A stretch of 64,000 bases of DNA from Fibrobacter succinogenes (GTDB lineage: Bacteria; Fibrobacterota; Fibrobacteria; Fibrobacterales; Fibrobacteraceae). Under the pieces are notes generated by a model. The model made no database searches. It worked only from the letters and a program-made list of their open reading frames with translations, and had not been told where the DNA came from. This document shows positions 54,571 to 62,651 of this stretch, piece after piece; within the stretch, counting starts at the first letter, position 1, and the number at the start of each line of letters is the position of its first letter. The stretch covers positions 62,001-126,000 of the forward strand of contig CADCGB010000001.1 of NCBI GenBank assembly GCA_902800815.1. Direction: 5' to 3'. Position numbers and translations under genes: made by a program.

Positions 54571-55130
54571 ATATTATCGACCCGAATGGTAAGGCGAGCG
54601 TGATGCAGCTCGGCAGGCGTGAGGAGCATCGCGTTGATGTGCAGGGTGTCGAACACTGGCTCAAACACCCCGAACGCATCGGGAGCAGTGGCGCACTTAT
54701 TCGCTTGGCTAGGCAGGGCGATTCGCTCGTGAGGAGCACGCTTTTTGCCAATATGGACAATGAGGTTTTCTTTGATTGCGTGCTCAGTCTTGCGGGCGAA
54801 GGTGATGCCGGTGCGATGGAGGCACTAATCCGGGAGGCCGATAACCCGAAGTGCTGGGAAATGCTCCAGTTCTTTGCCCAGAGGCATGATGAACGTGCGA
54901 TTGATTTTGTGCTGAGGAACACCCATAAGGAGGGGGGCCTGCAGTGCGCCATAACCCTTGCGGAACAGGCATGCCCTGAGGCGAAAGAATATATCAGGGA
55001 TTTCTGCGCTCTCATTCGGCTAGCGGACAAGGGGAATCCGCTTGCGTACGATGCCCTCTATGCCCACAGGGACTACAATCTGGAATGTCGCAATCGCATC
55101 ATGCGACTGGTTGCTGTTACCCCCGACTAG
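54558..55130 (+). CDS. Hypothetical helical protein
   Basis: 190 residues. Residues 40-185 look like helical (HEAT-like) repeats: ALIRLARQGDSLVRSTLFANM, SLAGEGDAGAMEALIREAD, LIRLADKGNPLAYDALYA. No family is recognised. Co-translation with rmuC (13-base overlap) suggests a linked role. GGGGGGAGAA precedes the ATG. Confidence 0.6.
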   Translation: MYQVNIIDPNGKASVMQLGRREEHRVDVQGVEHWLKHPERIGSSGALIRLARQGDSLVRSTLFANMDNEVFFDCVLSLAGEGDAGAMEALIREADNPKCWEMLQFFAQRHDERAIDFVLRNTHKEGGLQCAITLAEQACPEAKEYIRDFCALIRLADKGNPLAYDALYAHRDYNLECRNRIMRLVAVTPD

Positions 55131-55143
55131 GTCGGGGTTTTTA
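55120..55143 (+). terminator. Terminator with the stop codon in its loop
   Basis: ACCCCGAC (55120-55127) and GTCGGGGT (55131-55138) flank TAG, the stop codon of the gene at 54558. TTTTT follows. Confidence 0.85.
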
Positions 55144-55147
55144 TATT

Positions 55148-55819
55148 CTATTCGTACTTGCCCAATACGAGCCGCCTGTTGGCGCAGTCAACCAGTACCT
55201 GGTAGTTCTTGTACAGTCCGACCCCGATGACGCCGACCGCGCCAGCCGCCCTTACATGGGGCTCTACCAGTTCGGGCTGGATTCCGAAGGGAATGTCCAC
55301 GTTCTCGTTGCCAATCTTCACGGGGAGCGAAAAGAGGTCAACGGTGTATTTCCCCATTTGGGGGTGGAAATCCTCGGTTGTGCCGCAAGGGACGCCTGTC
55401 GTTGCGATGTGTTCGGTAATGTAATTTGCGATAGAGGCTCCCGTGTCGAAAATCAAGTTGCGGCTTTCCCCGTTAATAACGGCATTAAACACAATTCGGT
55501 TGGGTAGGCCCGAAATCGCAAATTCCGCAATGGGGTGTACCACGGATACATCGTCACCCTGATCAGTAACGATGACTGCCGCCCTTTTGTAGTCGAACAG
55601 CACCTTACGCTGGGCGAAGTATTCCAGACCGCGAAACTCGCTGATGGCCGGATCAACGTTGCGGCGAGCGTCCTGGAGGTATAATTCCCCCATGGGTTTA
55701 GATTTCTTATTCTCGTCGTTGATGACGAACGGGCAGCCTGTGTCAATCAGGGCGCGCTTGCCGTCATCGTTGATGATGAAATGGTCCTTGACTAGGTCGG
55801 TATCAAAGATTTTTACCAT
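55148..55819 (-). CDS. Aspartic-protease-like protein with two DTG motifs
   Basis: 223 residues with a DTG motif in each half: RALIDTGCPFVI (about 23-34) and NLIFDTGASIANYI (about 119-132), each after a strand pair as in retropepsin/pepsin lobes. VGVIGVGLYKNYQVLVDCANRRLVLG near the end matches the family's final strand and flap. A two-lobed chain of 223 residues is short next to pepsins (about 330) and long next to single-lobe bacterial forms. No signal peptide, so it is cytoplasmic. AAGGAG precedes the ATG. Confidence 0.65.
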   Translation of the reverse strand: MVKIFDTDLVKDHFIINDDGKRALIDTGCPFVINDENKKSKPMGELYLQDARRNVDPAISEFRGLEYFAQRKVLFDYKRAAVIVTDQGDDVSVVHPIAEFAISGLPNRIVFNAVINGESRNLIFDTGASIANYITEHIATTGVPCGTTEDFHPQMGKYTVDLFSLPVKIGNENVDIPFGIQPELVEPHVRAAGAVGVIGVGLYKNYQVLVDCANRRLVLGKYE

Positions 55820-55847
55820 GAAAACTCCTTGGAGGAAGGGTTCTACC

Positions 55848-56519
55848 TTAAACGTTCTCTTTCTTGAAGTAATGTTCTAGTTGAGTGGCCGCTGCCGCCA
55901 CGATTTCGTCGGTCAGCTTGCCTTCTTCGTATTCAACATATTCTGCCCACTGCTTTCTTGCATCGGCCAGGAATTCTTCGAGGTTCTTGTAATCGCCGCA
56001 GCCGACCAGTTCTTCGGCGTAATCTACAAAACGCTCAACCGTGGCATATTTGACCTGATTCGGCGTGGGATTGGATGTGTTTTCCCATTCAACCTCGGCA
56101 TCCGACGAGGGAATCTCGATTTCGTCGAGGTTCTTGCCCTTGGTCGCCTGGATGTAGGCCTCTGCCTCGTCCCAACTGGTACGCATCACGTAGATGAGGT
56201 AGCGGAGTCCCTCGTAGCACTCGATGCTCTTGTGGTCCTTAAAAAGTTCGTCGTAGTTCTCTCCCTCGTACACGGAGCCTGCGTCCTGCAGTTCATCGAG
56301 TTCGCTCTCGTATGCGTCCGGTTCCATCCACCAGTCAAAAACGGACGATTCCGTCTTGTGGACCATCGGCATGCCCTCGCACTCAACGAGGGTATAGAAG
56401 AACGGGGCCCCATTCGCGGGCTTCAGTTCTACTTCGGCCACCAGGATGGCGGCATCCGGGCCCCCGCTAGCCTGTTCCACGCGGGCGCTTATGATCTGGT
56501 ACTTTTTCGTCTTGGCCAT
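55848..56519 (-). CDS. Acidic protein of unknown function
   Basis: 223 residues, Glu/Asp rich, with no signal peptide or membrane segment. Distinct stretches are FFYTLVECEGMPMVHKTESS, DWWMEPDAYESELDELQD and VERFVDYAEELVGCGDYKNLEEFLADARKQW. No family recognised. AAGGAG lies just before the ATG. It stands 28 bases upstream of the DTG protease gene on the same strand, so the two may be co-transcribed. Confidence 0.6.
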   Translation of the reverse strand: MAKTKKYQIISARVEQASGGPDAAILVAEVELKPANGAPFFYTLVECEGMPMVHKTESSVFDWWMEPDAYESELDELQDAGSVYEGENYDELFKDHKSIECYEGLRYLIYVMRTSWDEAEAYIQATKGKNLDEIEIPSSDAEVEWENTSNPTPNQVKYATVERFVDYAEELVGCGDYKNLEEFLADARKQWAEYVEYEEGKLTDEIVAAAATQLEHYFKKENV

Positions 56520-56590
56520 GGCATACTCCTTGTTGAAAGCCTTTGCTTATATATCGTGCGTTTTCGTCGGGATGTAAAAAAAATATTTTT

Positions 56591-56722
56591 TTACACCTCC
56601 TCCTCTTCTTCCATCTCGAGCATGTCGAGTTCGGTTTGGGTTGAGCAAATTTCCTCCTCGGTGGCGTTGTCGATATATATGCGTAGTTCCGTGAGCACGC
56701 ATTCGTTGTCGAGCCTGCTCAG
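56591..56722 (-). CDS. Possible small acidic protein with non-ATG start
   Basis: A 43-codon frame ends TAA at 56591-56593 and reads RLDNECVLTELRIYIDNAT then EEEICSTQTELDMLEMEEEE. It could start at CTG 56720-56722, overlapping the stop of the upstream gene (TGA at 56719-56721) with GAGGA three bases ahead, or at GTG 56696-56698. Codon use is like nearby genes. There is no ATG in frame except near the end. Weak candidate. Confidence 0.4.
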   Translation of the reverse strand: MSRLDNECVLTELRIYIDNATEEEICSTQTELDMLEMEEEEEV

Positions 56723-57015
56723 GAATCCTCAACGTATTCCTTGATGCGCGGCATGTCCGCTACGGAAAGTCGGCCGTACACGCCGAGCGAGCGTGGGTTG
56801 TAAAGGTGCTGGTAGGTGACGCAAATCGACTGTACCCTATTTTCGTGGATGTCGGCGAGGAACTTGCCTTCGTTATTGCGGAATTGGAGTTGCAGATTTT
56901 GCCCGCCCATCCTGACTGTATAATATATGGCGTACGCTGGGCTAATGCCCATCAGGTAGTCGATGACGGGCTGATCGATCCAGGTTGTGGGCTTTTTCTT
57001 GAGAAAGTTGAACAT
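56719..57015 (-). CDS. Small protein of unknown function
   Basis: 98 residues. The start MFNFLKKKPTTWIDQPVIDYLM is Lys-rich, then short strands follow (YYTVRMGGQNLQLQFRN, IHENRVQSICVTYQHLYNPRS). No membrane segment. AGGAGG is 5-8 bases before the ATG, so it is well supported as a gene. No family recognised. Confidence 0.6.
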   Translation of the reverse strand: MFNFLKKKPTTWIDQPVIDYLMGISPAYAIYYTVRMGGQNLQLQFRNNEGKFLADIHENRVQSICVTYQHLYNPRSLGVYGRLSVADMPRIKEYVEDS

Positions 57016-57071
57016 GTGGCCTCCTTGTTACCATATTATCGGTATGGATGGCTGTGGTGTAAAGAACTTGC

Positions 57072-57227
57072 ATGAAAAAGGCGATTTTCCATCCGAACGA
57101 GTTGACAAATCGCTCCCCTCGGCGCGATAAAAGGAAGTCCCACAAGAGGATGATTCGCGTCCCTGAGAATAGCGTGACTCAGACTTATCTTGAAGATCTG
57201 AAATTGCAGCCGATAAGGCTCCGCTGA
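57072..57227 (+). CDS. Possible small basic protein
   Basis: A 51-residue frame reads MKKAIFHPNELTNRSPRR, then RKSHKRMIRVPE and LEDLKLQPIRLR. It is not in any larger frame, has ordinary codons, but no ribosome binding site. It lies in the 277-base gap between two divergent genes; it may be chance. Confidence 0.25.
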   Translation: MKKAIFHPNELTNRSPRRDKRKSHKRMIRVPENSVTQTYLEDLKLQPIRLR

Positions 57228-57292
57228 AAAATGAAAGGGGTATGCGTCCGTTCAAAAGTATTATATTGTGCATAGAGTTTTTGTAACCCCCT

Positions 57293-58681
57293 ATGCCCTC
57301 CCGCGTTTATGCTGCCATAGACCTCAAGTCGTTTTTTGCCTCGGTGGAATGTATCCTCCGGGGCATTGACCCGTTGAAGGCGAAGCTGGTGGTTGCCGAC
57401 GAGAGCCGCACCGAGAAGACGATTTGCCTTGCGGTGACGCCCGCGCTCAAGGCCTACGGGATACCCGGTCGCGCGCGCTTGTTCGAGGTGAACCAGAAGG
57501 TGCGCGAGGTGGAACGCCGTACGGGCGAAAAGGTCGAATTCATTATCGCGAAGCCGCAGATGGCGAAGTACGTGGAGTATTCCACGAAGGTCTATAACGT
57601 TTACCTCAAGTACGTGAGCGCGGAGGACATTCACGCGTATTCTATCGACGAGTGCTTCTTGGACTTGACGCGGTACATGAAACTTTACAAGAAGACGGCG
57701 CGCGAGCTGGTGAAGGCGATTATCCAGGATGTTTTTACGACTACGGGGATAACCGCGACGGGCGGGATAGGCACGAACCTTTACCTGTGCAAGATTGCGA
57801 TGGATATCATGGCGAAGCATGTGGATGCCGATGAGGATGGCGTGCGCATTGCGAAACTTGACGAGATGAGTTACCGCAGGCAGCTGTGGTCGCACCAGCC
57901 GATTACGAGTTTTTGGCAGGTGGGCCGCGGGATTGCCGCACGGCTCGAGAACTGCTACCTGAATGCGGGTCGCGGCATTCGCACGATGGGCGACCTTGCG
58001 CGTGCGAGCGTCAGGAATCCCGAGGCGCTCTACAAGATGTTCGGCGTGAATGCGGAAATCTTGATTGACCATGCCTGGGGTTACGAGCCGTGCACCATTG
58101 CCGATATCAAGAAGGCAAAACCGCAGAGCCAGAGCACGGGCGAGGGCCAGGTACTGCAGGACCCGTACCCGTTCGATAAGGCGCGCCTTGTGGTACGCGA
58201 GATGGTGGATACGGTCACGATGACTCTGGTGGAGCACGACCTTGTGTGCAACGCCATGGTGCTTACGGTAGGCTATGACCGCGAGAATGTGGACAAGGGC
58301 ATTTATCACGGCGAGACGGTGCAGGATTTTTATGGAAGGACTGTGCCGAAGCCTGCGCACGGGACTGCATCGCTCGGGCACTACACGAGTTCGCAGACGG
58401 CGATTGCCGATGCGGTGATGAAACTCTTTGACCGCATCGTGGACCCCTCACTTACGGTACGACGACTGAACCTTGTGGCAAGCGACATTGTGGATGCGCG
58501 TCACGAGGGCTACGACCTTTTTACCGACGTGCAAAAACAGGAACGCGAAAAGAAGCGCCTCAAGGCGGAACTGCTTATCAAGAAGCGGTTCGGCAAGAAC
58601 GCAATAGTGAAGGGCATGGACCTGCAAGACGGTGCCACCACCATAGAACGCAATGGGCAAATCGGAGGTCATCGTGCGTGA
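57293..58681 (+). CDS. Y-family DNA polymerase, UmuC/DinB type
   Basis: 462 residues. The palm motifs are VYAAIDLKSFFASVECILRG (first metal Asp) and IHAYSIDECFLDLT (catalytic Asp-Glu). ITATGGIGTNLYLCKIAMDI and SFWQVGRGIAARLE (thumb helix-hairpin-helix) follow, then the little-finger domain. It performs translesion synthesis. The shape and its YolD-like partner resemble Gram-positive UvrX-type enzymes. A TATATT lies at 57262-57267; no ribosome binding site is seen at the ATG. Confidence 0.9.
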   Translation: MPSRVYAAIDLKSFFASVECILRGIDPLKAKLVVADESRTEKTICLAVTPALKAYGIPGRARLFEVNQKVREVERRTGEKVEFIIAKPQMAKYVEYSTKVYNVYLKYVSAEDIHAYSIDECFLDLTRYMKLYKKTARELVKAIIQDVFTTTGITATGGIGTNLYLCKIAMDIMAKHVDADEDGVRIAKLDEMSYRRQLWSHQPITSFWQVGRGIAARLENCYLNAGRGIRTMGDLARASVRNPEALYKMFGVNAEILIDHAWGYEPCTIADIKKAKPQSQSTGEGQVLQDPYPFDKARLVVREMVDTVTMTLVEHDLVCNAMVLTVGYDRENVDKGIYHGETVQDFYGRTVPKPAHGTASLGHYTSSQTAIADAVMKLFDRIVDPSLTVRRLNLVASDIVDARHEGYDLFTDVQKQEREKKRLKAELLIKKRFGKNAIVKGMDLQDGATTIERNGQIGGHRA

Positions 58682-58919
58682 CGATTACGCGGACATAATC
58701 GACCTGCCGTACCCGCGGAACGACTGGAACTTCCTCATGAAGCACCCGCGCATGGCCATGGATGCCCGCGCGAAGATTTTCCACCCGTTTGCGGCACTGC
58801 GTGGGCACGCGGAAGCGCTTGACGCTACTGCGGAGAAAAAACTAGATGCGGTGGCGAACGAGTTTACCCTGGAAGATCCCGACATGGTGATTCCCGAAAG
58901 CGGTTCTGATTTTTTATAA
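58674..58919 (+). CDS. YolD-like small protein
   Basis: 81 residues from the GTG at 58674, which has GGAGG five bases upstream; an ATG at 58653 would lack a site. It overlaps the polymerase gene by 8 bases. The stretch PRMAMDARAKIFHPFAALRG matches the YolD family core (dRAa.FaPFaAL.G), which is found beside Y-family polymerases in Bacillus. Its function there is unproven. Position supports an accessory role in translesion synthesis. Confidence 0.75.
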   Translation: MRDDYADIIDLPYPRNDWNFLMKHPRMAMDARAKIFHPFAALRGHAEALDATAEKKLDAVANEFTLEDPDMVIPESGSDFL

Positions 58920-58920
58920 T
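58915..58920 (+). promoter_or_regulatory. -10-like element, predicts leaderless mRNA
   Basis: A perfect TATAAT ends 7 bases before the ATG at 58928. It overlaps the stop codon of the YolD-like gene, and there is no ribosome binding site. Confidence 0.5.
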
Positions 58921-58927
58921 TGCGGTT

Positions 58928-59581
58928 ATGAAGCGTCTTGTTGCATTAATGGTTCTTGTTCTTGTGTTTGCGAGTTTGTCCGTAGCGAAGCCCGCAAAGG
59001 CGAAAGCTGGCCCGAAATCGGCCAAGACGACAACGAAACCGGCGACAAAGAAGAACGCCGAAGTGAAGGATACCCGTGATGGGCAGGTTTATCGCCTGGT
59101 AAAGATTGCGGGCCTTACCTGGATGGGCGACAACCTGAACTACAATGCGGAAGGCAGTTTTTGCCTTGATGATGACGAGAACAACTGCATGGCATATGGG
59201 CGCCTGTACCCCTGGGATGTTGCGCAGAAATCATGCCCCGCGGGTTTCCGCGTGCCGACGCACGCAGATTTCGAGAAACTCTGGACGGCTGCCGGCGCGG
59301 ACTTTAATGCGGGTTACCTCCTAAAGACAACTTATGGCTGGAAGGGCGATACCAACGGGAACGATACGCTCAAGTTTTCTGCCATGCCCGCAGGCAACCG
59401 TTTTGATGACGGTACGTACGGCAACATGGCGAAGTTCGCCTTTTTCTGGACTGCAGACGATACGTCAGAGGATATCCCTGCGGGCGAGGCACGCGTGTGG
59501 TACCTCACGAACAAGTCGATGGCCTTCGGTTACACCGCAAAATCGAAAAAGTTCGCGTTCTCCCTCCGCTGCGTCAAGTAA
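58928..59581 (+). CDS. Fibrobacter succinogenes major paralogous domain (FISUMP) protein
   Basis: 217 residues. A signal peptide (about 1-20; ALMVLVLVFASLSVA) precedes a Lys/Ala/Thr-rich spacer (PAKAKAGPKSAKTTTKPATK), and then the FISUMP domain: GQVYRLVKIAGLTWMGDNLN, AYGRLYPWDVAQKSCPAGFR, VPTHADFEKLW and FSLRCVK at the end. The paired Cys residues probably form disulfides. The family is hugely expanded in Fibrobacter and is secreted; its role is unknown. It gives the best taxonomic clue in this window. Confidence 0.92.
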   Translation: MKRLVALMVLVLVFASLSVAKPAKAKAGPKSAKTTTKPATKKNAEVKDTRDGQVYRLVKIAGLTWMGDNLNYNAEGSFCLDDDENNCMAYGRLYPWDVAQKSCPAGFRVPTHADFEKLWTAAGADFNAGYLLKTTYGWKGDTNGNDTLKFSAMPAGNRFDDGTYGNMAKFAFFWTADDTSEDIPAGEARVWYLTNKSMAFGYTAKSKKFAFSLRCVK

Positions 59582-59637
59582 AGGGATTTCTCTTTTTTTA
59601 TTATTCCTTGTTACAAAGACAAACAAAGGATGGGCAT

Positions 59638-60594
59638 ATGAAAACAAGAGTTCTGCCTCTTTTGGGGAGCATGCTGCTTTTTGCCGCATGTGAAGTTACG
59701 GTTACTGATACCGAATCTGCTGGTGGGAACGGTGGCAGAATCGGAGAAAAGGAAGAGTCGACATACCGTATTGGTGATGTCCAAGCGACCCGCCATCTTC
59801 CAACGGACTACTACATAAAAGATCTTTATGCGTTCTCCTACGATGACAGGAGGAATAGCGCAACTACCTATACTTCCAGCTGTAAGGAAGTCAACAATGA
59901 ACTTGAATGGAAGCCCGACAACGCTTATGACGAACAGCTCACGTTCGATTACTATCCTGAACGCGACTCCATCCATGTTGTCGTCAACGGCAGCATTCGT
60001 GTTGGCCTGTTCTACGATGCCGACCTCGCGCAACCATTCCCTGCTGGCCTCCTCTACCAGGCTGACCAGGTTAACGAATACTCCATCAATGGCTTCGTTA
60101 TCGGTGCCGACACCTACGCTCACGTTGGCTTCATCAATACGAGCTGCCCAGTTGAAGATCTTGACTTCGCCGACGAGATTCTTGACTTCCTCAAGATTAA
60201 CGAGAACGACCGCGTGACCTACGACTGCAACTCCGTGGATGCTGCTGGCGTGAAGATCCAACTTGTTTCCAACAGGCCCACGGAAGTGTCCTATGCGGTT
60301 TCTTACAACGGCTACAGGTGTGACGTGACGGAAACGCTCCGCTTTGCTTACTACCGTGAAGACTGCGAAGCTGCTTACGACGACTTCCTCATCGATGTCG
60401 AAGCGGATCCGACGCTCAAGTTCAATATGACCGACTACAGCTACGGCCTCAGCACGGAAAGCATCTCCTGTCTCGACGACCTCCTCGACGAATTCTTCAT
60501 GGATGCTCCGCTGTATAAGACACAAAAGCAGAAACCGACTGGTAGGGACTTTGCGAAGGCTCTCGCCAAGATGTCTCAGAAAATCCGCAAGTAG
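59638..60594 (+). CDS. Lipoprotein of unknown function
   Basis: 318 residues from the ATG at 59638, with AAAGGA 8 bases upstream. The lipoprotein signal ends LLFAAC (Cys about residue 18). The mature part has several Cys (SSCKEV, NTSCPVED, TYDCNSVD, GYRCDVT, REDCEAA, ISCLDD) and strand-rich texture. No family is recognised. It lies 57 bases after the FISUMP gene and 6 before the EF-G-like gene. Confidence 0.65.
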   Translation: MKTRVLPLLGSMLLFAACEVTVTDTESAGGNGGRIGEKEESTYRIGDVQATRHLPTDYYIKDLYAFSYDDRRNSATTYTSSCKEVNNELEWKPDNAYDEQLTFDYYPERDSIHVVVNGSIRVGLFYDADLAQPFPAGLLYQADQVNEYSINGFVIGADTYAHVGFINTSCPVEDLDFADEILDFLKINENDRVTYDCNSVDAAGVKIQLVSNRPTEVSYAVSYNGYRCDVTETLRFAYYREDCEAAYDDFLIDVEADPTLKFNMTDYSYGLSTESISCLDDLLDEFFMDAPLYKTQKQKPTGRDFAKALAKMSQKIRK

Positions 60595-60599
60595 TTCTT

Positions 60600-62630
60600 A
60601 TGCCCATTCGCAACATTGCAATCCTCGCCCATGTAGACGCCGGCAAGACGACCTTGTCGGAGCGCATACTGTTTGCGGCGGGCGAGGTGCGCCGCCCGGG
60701 CAAGGTCGAGGAAGGCCTTGCCACGATGGACTACATGCCCGAAGAAAAGGAACGCGGCATTACCATCGAGAGCGGCGTCGCTCATTTCGAGTGGAAGAAC
60801 ACCTGGTTCAATTTCATAGATACTCCGGGCCATGTGGATTTTGGTGCGGAGGTGGACATGGCGCTCGGTGCGGTGGAAGGTGCCGTGCTGGTAGTGAGTG
60901 CCGCGAGCGGTGTCGAGACGCAGACTATTGCCGCCTTCCGCAAGTTGCGCGAAGCGGGCGTCCCCGTAATCCTGTTCATCAACAAGCTGGACAATCCCGA
61001 CTATTCGCTGGACGAGACCCTCATCAACGTGGAAGAACTCCTGGGTGTGCGTCCGGTCCTAATGGCCCTTCCCGAATATACCTCGGGCAAGATGAGCGGC
61101 GTGCTTGATGTGCTGAGCCAGAGCAGGCTTACGCATTCTGAGACGGGCGAGGAGGTCGTGGATGAAGGCTGGAACGTGGAAGACGGCTGGGACAATTCCC
61201 GCGAACTCAAGAAGCACTATGCCGAGGCGGTGGAATTTGCAAGCAATTTCGACGACGAAATATTGAAACTTGCCATGGACGGGAAGGCCGTTGCCCCGAA
61301 GATGCTTTTGCGCGGGCTCAGGCGACTCGCCCTCGATAAGGACTACGCGCTTTGCTATGCGGGCTCCGCACTCGAGGGCTATGGCGTGCGTAGCCTGATT
61401 ACGGCATTATCGTTCTTCTTGCCCGAAGTTCCGGAGTTTAACGCGGGCGAGCTCGGTCAGGTGATTCGCCTGCGGCATTTCAAGGGAGTGGGCGAAATTT
61501 CGCTGTTCCGTAGCCATACGGCGATGGAACGCAAGGAGTGGCCCGCGGGTTTCGAGTTCTCAAGGCTCAAGGCGAACCTGCTCGTGCCTGTGGAGGAAAT
61601 ACGCCCGGGCGATATCTATGCCATGCGTGCCCCCTTCGAGACGGAACTTGGGCAGGTTATAAATCTAGATGGAACGTGTGACCCAGAACAGTCATCCTGG
61701 GGCCAACGGCCCCGGGAACCATACAGTTCAGAACCTGAACTTGTCTTGAAGTCGAAGAATCCAGATGCGCGGAATACGGATGCGCCGGAGCTGCAATCCA
61801 TCCGCGACAAGTACCGCCCGCTGTTGCAGACCCGTGTGGAGTGCCTCGGTTCCGAGGACTACCATCACGTAGAAAAGAGCCTGAATACGCTCAGCCGTAT
61901 GGACCCCTCTTTCCGCGTGCAGAAGGACGATGGCGGTTTCTGGTACTTGCATACGGTGGGCGAGGTTCAACTTGAAGTGCTTTTAGCACGACTCAAGCGC
62001 GAGTTTGGTTGCGAGGTGCGCGCGGGTAGCCCCGAGGTGCGCTGGCAGGAACGCCTGTGCCGCGAGGTGGGCCCGGTGGAGAATACCTTCCAGGTGGGGC
62101 CGCACAAAATTTCCATAAAGCTTTCTGCAAGCCCGCTCGATAGCGAGGCGCACGATATTCGCCTTTCTGCGGAATTCCTGGAGACGGCTCCCCGCGAGAT
62201 ACTTGCGGGCGTGCGTTCCGCGCTCCTGGAATCGACCGAAATCGGTGTGCTCGGGAAGGGCGCCCTGGTGGGCTTGCGTTTTGAGGTCCACGAGTTCACG
62301 TGGACCGAGGGAGCATTGCCCCCTATGATCAAGAAGGCATGTGCCGATGCGGTCATTAAGTTGATAAAGCCTGCCGATGTTCGGCTGTACGAACCCGTGA
62401 TGGAACTTTCGCTCGAATGCCCGGTGAACTTTGCAGGCCTCGTTACGGGCGATATACAGTCCCGTGACGGCAAGGTGAAAGAGATTGGCGGTGATGGCAA
62501 GACGCACTTCTTGAAGGCGGAAGTCCCCCTGCGCAAAATCTTCGGCTATGCCACCGGCGTGCGCAGCATCAGCAAGGGAACCGCCCTTTACAGCATGAGA
62601 TTGCTTGGGTACCGCCCTTCCAGCACGTAA
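60600..62630 (+). CDS. Elongation factor G paralogue (EF-G2/TetM-like) with in-frame insert
   Basis: 676 residues. The GTPase motifs are HVDAGKTTLSERIL (P-loop), ERGITIES, DTPGHVDFG and NKLD. Domains II-V follow (GEVQLEVLLARLKREFG; ECPVNFAGLVTGDIQSRDG). The spacing and short G-domain resemble EF-G2/ribosomal-protection-type paralogues more than the main EF-G. Residues about 355-400 (CDPEQSSWGQRPREPYSSE and on) are an extra segment coded by a palindromic repeat. Overlap with upstream genes is none; no ribosome binding site is obvious. Whether it confers drug resistance is unknown, and nothing here shows it. Confidence 0.88.
   Translation: MPIRNIAILAHVDAGKTTLSERILFAAGEVRRPGKVEEGLATMDYMPEEKERGITIESGVAHFEWKNTWFNFIDTPGHVDFGAEVDMALGAVEGAVLVVSAASGVETQTIAAFRKLREAGVPVILFINKLDNPDYSLDETLINVEELLGVRPVLMALPEYTSGKMSGVLDVLSQSRLTHSETGEEVVDEGWNVEDGWDNSRELKKHYAEAVEFASNFDDEILKLAMDGKAVAPKMLLRGLRRLALDKDYALCYAGSALEGYGVRSLITALSFFLPEVPEFNAGELGQVIRLRHFKGVGEISLFRSHTAMERKEWPAGFEFSRLKANLLVPVEEIRPGDIYAMRAPFETELGQVINLDGTCDPEQSSWGQRPREPYSSEPELVLKSKNPDARNTDAPELQSIRDKYRPLLQTRVECLGSEDYHHVEKSLNTLSRMDPSFRVQKDDGGFWYLHTVGEVQLEVLLARLKREFGCEVRAGSPEVRWQERLCREVGPVENTFQVGPHKISIKLSASPLDSEAHDIRLSAEFLETAPREILAGVRSALLESTEIGVLGKGALVGLRFEVHEFTWTEGALPPMIKKACADAVIKLIKPADVRLYEPVMELSLECPVNFAGLVTGDIQSRDGKVKEIGGDGKTHFLKAEVPLRKIFGYATGVRSISKGTALYSMRLLGYRPSST
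61691..61741. repeat. Palindromic element inserted in frame in the EF-G-like gene
   Basis: CCTGGGGCC-AAC-GGCCCCGGG (61696-61716) and AGTTCAG-AAC-CTGAACT (61725-61741) are two stem-loops. The left edge GTCATCCTGG recurs at 49904. The element keeps the reading frame and codes for a low-complexity loop of the protein. Confidence 0.7.
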
Positions 62631-62651
62631 ACCGCCCCGCCCTAGTCTCAA

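Noticed and set aside
60600..62630. Tetracycline resistance gene
   Set aside because: It is an EF-G paralogue with TetM-like features only at family level; nothing specific to ribosomal protection is visible.
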